A stretch of 64,000 nt of DNA from Oscheius onirici (Eukaryota > Nematoda > Chromadorea > Rhabditida > Rhabditidae): NCBI GenBank assembly GCA_932521025.1, contig OW051471.1, positions 8,308,001-8,372,000 of the forward strand. The letters are read 5' to 3'. The notes beneath the pieces were generated by a model. That model did not search any database. It was not told the origin of the DNA and saw only the letters and a list, made by a program, of their open reading frames with translations. Made by a program: the position numbers and the translations under genes. This document shows positions 9,284 through 18,800 of this stretch, in pieces; the stretch's first letter is position 1; each line of letters starts with the position of its first letter.

Positions 9284-11665
9284 ATGAACCGCCTGCAGTA
9301 TTGGGTCCATGAATTCCTGGACAGATGGGAGGATCTTGATCTCGGCACGAAAATTCGCTTTTTGAGGCGATACCCGAGAAGACGGATTATTGGCGGTCTC
9401 CTCGTCGCACTCCTTTTTTTCTATTGGTTCTTCTCCGGCGAACGACAAGAAACTCCGTCAACAGTCAAGCAATGTGTCAATGATCGTCTTCGACACTGGT
9501 CCCAGAAGTTTGACGAACTTGATGTCGGAGTTGAGCATTCTGCTGTCGATTTCATTGGAAATGGCTACGTTGGAGTGGATTCGAATGGTGAAATGAGGTA
9601 GTCTTTCAATTTATTCCGTATAAAGCAGATCTATCCCAGGTTCGCCTCTAATTCTTCCCGTGTCCTAGATCTCCAGAGCGGTTTCTTCCCTTTCGTCAAG
9701 ATTTCTTCATCCGATGGCAGCCGTCCAGCTGAAAGTCTTCTCACAGATTTCAAAAACGGAGTCATTAAACGTATTCAATGCTTCCTTGTGGTATATTTTT
9801 GGCCGGATACTTGCAAAAACATCTCGTTTAGGACAATGAATGTGCTTGTTTGTCGAACACGGTCTACGCTCATCGGACGCGGAAAGGTCTTCTTGTTCAG
9901 GAGGTTCAAATAACAAATCCTACTGTAATTTCTCTTTTCTGTTCCTAACCGGATGCAATTTTTAGCGCGGTTCTCTTCGCCTCACCATGGATCGGTCGGC
10001 ATCGTCATCGTGGCAAAAGAACCCGAGGTATGTTTAACTTTCTTTTTGTTCAATATTCTGACTTCAATTTTCAGCAACAGCGATCTTCATCACCGGACGA
10101 TTGTCAGAAACAACCAAAACTTGGTCATCTCTTCTGCGATCTGCTCAACCGCTCCCGGACAAGTCGAGGTCGCCTCCAGAAGGTAATGTTTTTTTTAACC
10201 ATGCGAGCAAATGTTTCAATTTGACCAGCTGGGCTAAATTTGATGTTTAGTTGGATACCTCATGTTGGATCATATTAAAGCATTGGCAAACATGTTATGC
10301 AATTGCGCTCAATCGCTGCTCTTCTTTCCACAATGTGTCCCTATTCAGAGAAGAAACCTTCCGTTTAACCTGCTCCGTCGGCTACATCGGCAGTCAGACA
10401 GCTGGTGATTCCTCGTCGGTCAAACAACTCCTTTCCAAGATTGCCGTAGATGGATATCAAACCGCTACTTCGCTGAACGGAGTTGTGGTAGACAACGAAC
10501 ATTCCGAGGCTTGGAACAGGGTGATTTTCATCTTTTTGGTTCTCAAGCCCCTATAGCCCAAAGAAAAATTTTTGTAAGAAAGTTACTAAAAAGTCAATTT
10601 TCAGATCCACCGAGTCGGCTTCCATCTTTCGCATTCGAAGGCCCAACAAGTTCTGAACAGTGACCGGATCAACTCGACGAAATACGCCGTTTTGTCGAAT
10701 ATTCGTGCTCGGCTGTTGGAGCTCGACACGGATAACTACACTAAACGAGTTGGTTATTTCTTGCTTCAAGGGAAACACTCCTTTTCAGACTCTTACAAAC
10801 CTGTCGCAGCAGCGAGAGCGTTGTTACAGTGGCCACTCGAATCTGCTCTTCCCCAGTCGACTTTGGGAGGACATCAATCGGCCGGATCAACTCGTCAAGA
10901 TTGCCGATTTGTGGCTGCTGACTTTGGACAAACGTGGCTGTTCGTCTCTTCTCAAATCCGGAGCTGCCGGCTTCGCTCAGGCTTTTGTGCTCTCCCTCAC
11001 GGCTTGCTCTTTCCACGACGGTCATCTGGAAATGGGAATGGCTGCCAGTGATCTCCATCGCGAGATGTCCTTCAGCGGAATTCCGATTGGCAGCGAGGCG
11101 ACGGTGACAGTTGAAGTGCGAATCGGAGCTGATAACCGACCTTATCTTGAGGTTTTTGTCACTTTTTGTTAAAAATCCAAAAGTTTTAGGCCTCGTCTAC
11201 GGATACTCTTTACGCGTGTGACGGTGGTTGTCTGGACGAGCCAATCACGCTGGGGAAGTCGCCGACAAAGCTTCCCGTCAAAGTTTGTTGAATTTCATTT
11301 TTTTCCACACAAACATTAGGTAACAAAACCGGCGACGAGTATCCTCTACGTGGCGGCTTCTCGTAAACATCTCGAGCAGCTCCGTTCGACAATTCATGTC
11401 TCGGAGATTGGAGCAGCGCCAGCACACGAAGAAGACGTTCTCAGCATGCACAGAACCGGAAATCGCTTCGGAGGTTTGCCAACCTCGTTCTGGGTCTTTC
11501 TTGGTGTTCTTCTCATTGCCTTCCATGCCTTTTTGGCCAAATTATTATGGTTTGTTATTGTTTTTAGTTTAAATCTTCCGTTTTAGGTCCGAATGGAGGA
11601 AAGGCGACATGACGCCGTACAATCCGTATCTCCGAAGCAGATATAGCTATGCTAGGTCTCATTAA
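9284..11665 (+). CDS. KIAA2013 homolog, conserved membrane glycoprotein-like protein
   Basis: Single-copy animal protein of unclear role, known as KIAA2013 in mammals. The N-terminus has a basic stretch (RRYPRRRIIGG) before a membrane segment LLVALLFFYWFF. A lumenal region follows with FIGNGYVGVDS, LLVQEVQITNPT, then RERCYSGHSNLL, IADLWLLTLDKRGC, LLKSGAAGFAQAFVLSLTAC, then TLYACDGGCLDEPI, ILYVAASRKHLEQLRSTIHV. A C-terminal membrane segment (FWVFLGVLLIAFHAFLAKLLW) precedes a short tail ending at 11665. These blocks align in order with the mammalian protein (FSGHATM, LWDLWRLTLQKRGCKGL, CKAGCLDEPV). About ten exons are separated by short introns. It is followed 231 nt later by the methionyl-tRNA synthetase gene on the same strand. 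Confidence 0.85.
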
Positions 11666-11887
11666 TTTTTTATTCCAGCCAATCCAAAAGTGCTCTTTTC
11701 GTTCATTTTGTACATTAGAAATGTTCTGGTTACGAGTATTTTTCTGAAGGGTTTTTGTAAATAGACGCTTTATGAATATTATTATTTATTGAAAATATGA
11801 TTTTTGCTCTTATTCTCTGTTATACACATGGTTATTTTCCACGACGATTCCTGTTTCATTTTTTTACCCGTACTTCCCTTTGAAATT

Positions 11888-11895
11888 GTGTTCAG
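11888..11895 (+). promoter_or_regulatory. Probable trans-splice acceptor at mars-1 start
   Basis: GTGTTCAG ends directly at the ATG (11896), with no upstream coding exon. Such a site in a 231-nt intergenic gap is what a downstream operon gene would show. Confidence 0.5.
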
Positions 11896-14800
11896 ATGTC
11901 TCAACAAGACTTGTTGAGTTCGTGGAATTCGAATGTCGTTTTTAGTGACCGGCCATCGTCTGAAAAGTGAGTTTTTCTATGTTTTTTCCTCTAAAAAATA
12001 CTTAGAATTCTGCCTGTTAACGACAAGAGGAATATTCTGATCACGTCGGCTCTTCCCTACGTCAACAACGTGCCCCATCTTGGCAACATCATCGGCTGCG
12101 TGCTCAGCGCCGACGCCTATTCCCGCTACTGTCGTCTCCGCGGACATCAGTCCCTCTACATTTGTGGAACTGACGAGTACGGAACTGCTACCGAGACCAA
12201 GGTTGGTTTTTTTCCATTTTCAACTAAAAATTCCAAGATTTAGGCCATTCAAGAGGGTCTGACTCCGAAAGAGATCTGTGACAAGTATCACGCCATTCAC
12301 AAGGGCGTCTACGAGTGGTTCAACATCGACTTCGATCATTTCGGCCGTACGACGACGGAGCAGCAGACTGAGTGAGTCGTTTTTCGCTTATCTAAAATAT
12401 TAAAAAGCTATGGTGTTTGTGACTTACTCTGTTTGTCGATGGCCACGAGAATCGTCGTAGCAAGTCAAGAGTTGTCAGGATTAGATATCAAGTCACTTGA
12501 ATTCGGAGTTATATCAAACTTTGGATCCTGCTGTGTTAGAGGCAAGCAGAAGGCTTTAGACAATGATAAAGAGCAAGTAAAAAAGGTTGACGCCGGCAGG
12601 CGACGAAGTAGTCTGGTTTTTTGAATTACTCGATTACAGGATCACCCAGGACATCTTCTTGAAGCTGCACAAGAATGGCTTCACCTCGACTGCCTCTATG
12701 GACCAATTGTATTGCGAAGCTTGTTCCAAATTCCTGGCTGATCGTTTCGTCACCGGAATCTGTCCCACCTGCGGCTACGACGACGCCCGAGGAGATCAGT
12801 GTGACGGCTGTGGAAAACTCATCAATGCTGTTAGTTTTCACTCAATTTGTTTGGAATATTCTGTATATAGGTGGATCTGAAACAGCCCAAATGCCACATG
12901 TGCAAAAATCAGCCCGTTGTGAGGGAATCTACACACATCTTCCTCCATCTGGATCAGCTGCAGAACGAGGTCAACACGTTCGTCGAAGAGCAAATCAACA
13001 AGGAAAACAGCCGCTGGTCGGCCAATGCCATCGCTATCATCAAGGGATGGGTCAAGGTAGCTTTTTCACTGAATTGTTTCCAGTTTTTCCGTGAAAAATT
13101 GTGTAAAATTCAGCCTACAACCGTATGTGTAAAATTGCAGAAAGGCCTCGAGAAGAGATGCATTACGCGTGATCTGAAGTGGGGAATCCCGGTGCCACTG
13201 GAAGGATTCGAAGACAAGGTCTTCTACGTCTGGTTCGATGCTCCGGTCGGCTATCCGAGCATCACGAAATGTCTTCTCGGGGACGAATGGACCAAATGGT
13301 GGAAGAACCCGAAAGAGGTCGAGCTCTACAACTTCCTCGGCAAGGACAATGTCGCCTTCCATGGAATCATGTTCCCCAGCTCGCAGATTGGAGCCCAGGA
13401 CAACTACACCGTCGTCAACAACATCTGCGCCACCGAGTATCTCAACTACGAGGACACCAAGTTCAGGTTTTTCATATTTTATTTTGAAATAATCTTGCAA
13501 AAACAGCAAATCTCGAGGCGTCGGAGTGTTCGGAGATGCTGCTCGTGACACGGGAATCGAGGCAGACGTCTGGCGATTCTATCTGCTCTACATGCGGCCC
13601 GAGAATCAGGACACGGCCTTTTCCTGGGACGATTTTGCTTTGAAGGTCAACTCGGAACTGCTCGCTAATCTCGGAAACTTTGTCAATCGGGCTCTCTCCT
13701 TCCTCAAGAATAACTACAACGGCGTCGTGCCAGAAATGCAACTCATAGCCGACGATTTCGACCTTCTCAAGGATATTCGCGAGGAATCTGAACGATGGGA
13801 CGGTCTTTTCGACAGTGTCAAACTCCGCGACGGGGTTCGTTCCGTTCTGGAGATGTCTCGGCGTGGAAACCAGTACATGCAGGCTCAGCAGCCGTGGGCT
13901 CTGATCAAGGGAGACAACGAGCAAAAGTGGGCCTTTTTCCTGTTTTGTTTTTATGAAAAATTAAAGAAAACGAGCTGGAACTGTGATTGGAGTGGCTGCC
14001 AACATTGCCTACCACATCGCTCTGGCTCTTCAGCCCATAATGCCTCAAGTTTCCGAGAAGATTCGTGCCCAATGCGCTCTGGAACGGCTGCCACTCTTCT
14101 CTGTTACTCCGATCGCTTATTTGAAGCCAGGACATACCATCGGACAGGTATTGGCTATTTGAAACTGTTAGAAATCGCGAAATTTCAGCCTAAACCACTG
14201 TTCGAAAAGATGGAAAAACTGCGAGTCGACGAATTGAAGGCCAAATTTGGGGGAAGCACGACTACAGCTGCTCCAGCCAAGGAAGAGAAGCAGGCTAAAG
14301 GAAGGCCCAAAACAGGTGTGATTTCTATTCTCTTGGCGATTTTCTACACTTTGATTGCAGGCCTTGGGAGGCCGAAGCGATACTTCCATTCCTTTCTTGC
14401 TCCATCTCTGCATCCTCCTCTTTATTGGATTTTGTTCGAAACAGCGAAAATAGCTCTATTAGACATTCCGAATGTATTTTAGTAGTTGCTTCCGCTTTAT
14501 TCCTTGCTGAATCCCTGAAATCATTCATTAGGACTCATTTGCTATCAGTCTTTCAACACTCTTTCTTTCTTATGACCAAAAATTAGTCACAACTTTCAGG
14601 TAAACCCAAAGAGGCCAAAGAAAAGCCGAAAAACGAGAAGAAGATGGCCAGCAACGTCGCCCGGCACTTTCCCCATCTTTACAAGAACCAGCAGACGATC
14701 AAGCAGCTTCTCGAGACCAACGCCAAGAAGTTCGATCAGGCTCGTTCGTTGTTCGTGAAGGAAAAGATGGCCGAGTTAGAGAAACAGGCTGCCCAGCTGG

Positions 14801-15647
14801 AGAAGGAAGTCGCTGACATCAATTCCAAACTCATCGATGCCGAAGTTGCAGCAGGAAGTCAGTTTTCTTTACGTTTTCTTCAAAATTGAATTACATTTTA
14901 GAGAAGCAAGTACCCGTTCCCAAATGTTCCAAGCCGGCTCAGCCTTCTGCTCAACAGCCTGCCCCAACAACTGCTGCTCCTGCTGCCGCTCCCGAAGGAA
15001 AGAAGGCCAAAAAAGAGGAGAAACCGACAAAGGCTCAGCCGAAAAAGGGAGCTGATGTCGCTGCTGCCGACGATTCCGTCGATATTGGCCGACTGGATCT
15101 CCGTGTTGGACGGATAGTTCAGTGCGAAAAGCATCCCGATGCCGATGCCCTCTATCTGGAAAAAATTGACGTCGGAGAGGCTCAGCCGAGAACTGTCATC
15201 TCTGGTCTCGTCAAATGGGTTCCTCTCGAGCAGGTGAGTCTTTTTCCATTTTATTTGCAATTTGTTCGTTTTTAGATGCAAAACCGTCTGGTCGTTGTCA
15301 TGTGCAATCTGAAGCCGGCCAAGATGCGCGGAATCGAGTCCCAGGCCATGGTCATGTGTGCTTCTACTCCTGAAAAGGTTTTTGCCTTCTTTTTTCAAAA
15401 ACAATAAAATTAGGTGGAAATCATGGAAGTCGACCCATCTTCAGTCCCCGGAACTCCCGTCGTCTGTCCTCCCTACGTCCATCGACCCGACGCCGTTCTG
15501 AATCCAAAGAAGAAGGTCTGGGAGACTGTCGCCGAAGATCTCAAGGTTTCTGCCGACGGCAAGGCGACCTGGAAGGGACAGCCTCTTCTGGTCGGAGAAA
15601 CGACCAACATAACTGCTCCCACTCTCCGCGGCGTCAACATCAAATAA
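11896..15647 (+). CDS. mars-1: Methionyl-tRNA synthetase, cytoplasmic, with EMAP-II domain
   Basis: Charges tRNA-Met with methionine. The class I catalytic core opens [18 protein letters not shown], with HLGN as the HIGH-type motif, then [11 protein letters not shown] zinc-binding segment follows with paired cysteines ([30 protein letters not shown]). Then come [11 protein letters not shown] and the KMSKS-type loop [11 protein letters not shown]. The anticodon-binding helices follow ([19 protein letters not shown]). A Lys- and Ala-rich linker with a WHEP-like or coiled-coil helix leads to the C-terminal tRNA-binding domain, beginning [20 protein letters not shown] and ending [10 protein letters not shown]. 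This architecture matches the nematode enzyme. One intron (about 12373-12640) is enlarged by a dispersed repeat, and another of about 280 nt lies before the linker at about 14318-14600. An AATAAA signal lies at 15748. Confidence 0.96.
12409..12616 (+). repeat. Dispersed repeat copy in mars-1 intron
   Basis: The head TGTTTGTGACTTACTCTG is followed by 'tgtcgatggccacgagaatcg', and the tail is CGACGAAGTAGTCTGG. It matches the copy in the GH5 intron closely over the first 70 nt and then diverges. The tail hairpin is less perfect here than in the other copies. Confidence 0.6.
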
Positions 15648-15747
15648 TTTTCCTTGTTTTCTCTTGTTCCTCCCCCCTTTTTAGTTATTGTTATTCTGAA
15701 TTTTTATCTTTAATTTCCACCGGTTTGTGGTAGCACAATTGTTGAGG

Positions 15748-15753
15748 AATAAA
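15748..15753 (+). promoter_or_regulatory. Polyadenylation signal of mars-1
   Basis: AATAAA about 100 nt after the stop codon at 15647, before the ESF1 start at 15863. Confidence 0.5.
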
Positions 15754-15855
15754 TATTGTTTTTATCTGTTCAAAACAGCTGAAAGTCTAGGTTTCTATCT
15801 CCTACCTTTTTAATAACTTGGATTGATCGACAGGGAAATAGCCAATTTTCGACTC

Positions 15856-15862
15856 TTTTCAG
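15856..15862 (+). promoter_or_regulatory. Probable trans-splice acceptor at ESF1 start
   Basis: CTTTTCAG ends immediately before the ATG at 15863. The gap to the preceding gene is 215 nt. Confidence 0.5.
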
Positions 15863-18800
15863 ATGAAGAAAGGATCCAAAACGAAAAAGACAGTGGCTAA
15901 ACCGGCTGGTCTCGAAGATGCGCGATTCAGTCATCTCAAGTCGGATCCCAAGTTCAGCGGGCTTAGTAACAAGAACAAAAAAGTCCGTTTTTATTATCTC
16001 ACTTCTAAAACGAATTTTCTTCCAGGTGGTAATAGAAAAACGTTTCGCCGCCGCTCTTACGGACGCCAAGTTCTCTACTCGAGCCCCTGTCGACAAACAC
16101 GGGCGTCGGACGAAGAAAACAACCGGAAATGATCTGCTCGACCTCTATGAAGTTGAAGAAGACGAGAAAGAGAAGCCGAAGCCGGCAAAAAGGGCCAAAG
16201 TTGAAGAAGAATCGGATCTCAGCGACGAGGAGGACAATAACAAGCCTATCAAGGTTTCTTTTGAGTGTTTTGAGCTAGAAACAACTTTTTAGATCGATCT
16301 GGCCCGCGGAGAGGGCAATCTCTCGTCGTCCGATGACAGTGATGATGAATCCGATTGGGAGCTGCCGGAGAATCTGCAGGTCGATATGGATCTGGCACAA
16401 CTTGATCAGTGAGTTTATTTGTTTGTAATCAGTGAATAAATTTCAAAATCCCCTTTTTTCTAGACTTCAAAAACTTTTAACTTTTCAGTGATGCGGAACA
16501 AGTGGAATGGGCCAGTCGTCGTCTGGCAGCCTGCAATCTTGACTGGAAAATCATCAAAGCCGACGATATTATGATTCTCGTCAATTCGTTCAAGCCATCC
16601 GGTGGTCGAGTCGAGACAATCTCCATCTATCTGTCCGACTTTGGAAAGGAACGCTTTGAGGAAGAGGACAAGTTCGGTCCTCGACTGCAGATTTCGAAGC
16701 CGATCGAGGAGATTGAAGAAGGTGACGAACTCGATCCGTATGGTTTTTTTTGCTTTTTGAATTTAGTAACTTTTAGAGAGACACGAGCTGCTGTTCGGAA
16801 GTACCAGATGGACCTCTTGAAGTACTATTACGCCGTGATCGAATGCGATACCGTGGAAACGGCCACTCAGATCTACGAACAGTGCGACGGCTTCCAGTTT
16901 GAGACCTCGGGGCTGAAAATGGATCTTCGCTTCATTCCAGACGAGATGGAATTTGAGGTATCTTTTTTATTTCTTCAAACAGTTTCAAGCGAAAACAATG
17001 ATCAAGTCGAGTATTTCGAATTGACGCTTGATACAACATTGTCACTGACGTTTGGAGCTTCCTGCGTAAACCACAACGGACGAAACTGTTTGTATTCTCA
17101 GCATCTAAACTTGCTTCTTTGTGTGCATTTTCCTGATCAAAATACCTTCAAAATAGCCCGCTTATAGTCAGCGACAACAGGCGATGCAGATTGGATCGAT
17201 GATCTGAGCTATGCAAATGAGCATTCCTGTGACCTGAATCCATTCTCCGATGTGCCATTGGAGAACGGAGAGGGAAAATGCGAGAATGACGGGGGATGAG
17301 TCGAAAATAATCGGCAAGACGGTTTGAATAGTGAGGAGAATGTAGATACGATACTGGAACTTTTTGTGGGCAAGAGACTGGAGAGCTCTGATCTCTCGAC
17401 CGATTTTGAACCAGCAGTAGCAGATGAAACCTATGACACAACAATTGAAGAGACCGTGGATTAGAAGGGCAGCGAACATTATCCAGTTCAGCTCGTGGTT
17501 CGGGTACTGAAATAGTTTTTTTGTTAGGGAAGTTCAAAGTTGTTCGGGTGTAGATATTCGACAGTTCGTGTTTGTAGCTTCTTTAGCAGCAGAAACTATT
17601 CTATTTTCTACTGCGAAACTATGTAGACAGGGCTCGTCTCCTATAGTTTTTGAGCAATTGTGTGCCTCTGTTGTGTCAAACTAGTGCCAGTTTTACCCAA
17701 GAAGTAAGTAACTCTGAAAATGTCAGGTACACATGGGCTATAATCCAGGCTAACTTCTATTCTTAGAAACTCACAAAGAACGGCCCTCCCAGATAGCCAA
17801 TTTCCTCAATAGTGTGGTTATTGACCTGTTGTACCAATTCTCCAAAGAATATGTCAGATCGCGCATTCGGATATATGGTGACAATGTTGAGAGTGAGGAA
17901 AACAAGTATGCAAAAGTTTACGAATAAAAGAACGAGAAATCGTTTCTTGTGCTCAAAAAAGTCGGATCTAAAACTACGTTTAAAGTATGCAAATTAACGA
18001 ACTCTGTCACACAGGCGTGTCTATACCAAAAACTCCAGCAGACGACGACTAGATTGATTTCAAAGAGGGCTATCCAGATGGATATGCAGCAGAGTTGTCC
18101 CCACTTTGGAAGCACAGCTACTGTTGAAATAAAAATGTAGCCACCGTCCAGAATAACCCAGTTCTTAATCTTTTTCTCAAACTTTAGAAAGCTCGCTCTT
18201 TACCGGAAGAATGAAAAATTGTGCCAGAGAAAACAAAGCGGCATCCAAAACATAACTGAAGAGGAAATACTTGTAACGACCAATCTTTTCGGAGGAGTGT
18301 CGCATAATTATGTACATCATGAAACTGTTCAGCATAGCAGCTATTGAAGCAGTTGTGAAACTGACTACATGCTGGAGACGCATTTCTAAAGTTTTTTTTA
18401 TTGTAAACTAAGGGAAATAGAAATAGAAGGATCCAGTTTGTTGCTTGTTTCCACTCTTTAGCCAGAACCAATCTGCAAAACAAAATAATCAAATCGACTG
18501 AATTACATCATAATTATCATTCTTTCTTGTCCATAGTTTGTCCCCAGAGTGATCAAAGTCTTTACCTTTTTGGTACTAGAAGCAAAACAATTAGTCTCGT
18601 ACTCATCAAATTTCTTTAGGAGGATCGTCTGAAAGAGCGAATCAGGGATCAGGACGTCAATTTGGACAAGTACAAGTCGAAGGAGAAGATTCGTTCGGGA
18701 GTGGCTCAGACGGACGGAAAAGTGCAGTGGGATGAAAACGACGAGGAGAGAGCCAAAGAGCTGCGCGAGGTCTTCAATTCGTTCGTCTTATCTTATTTTT

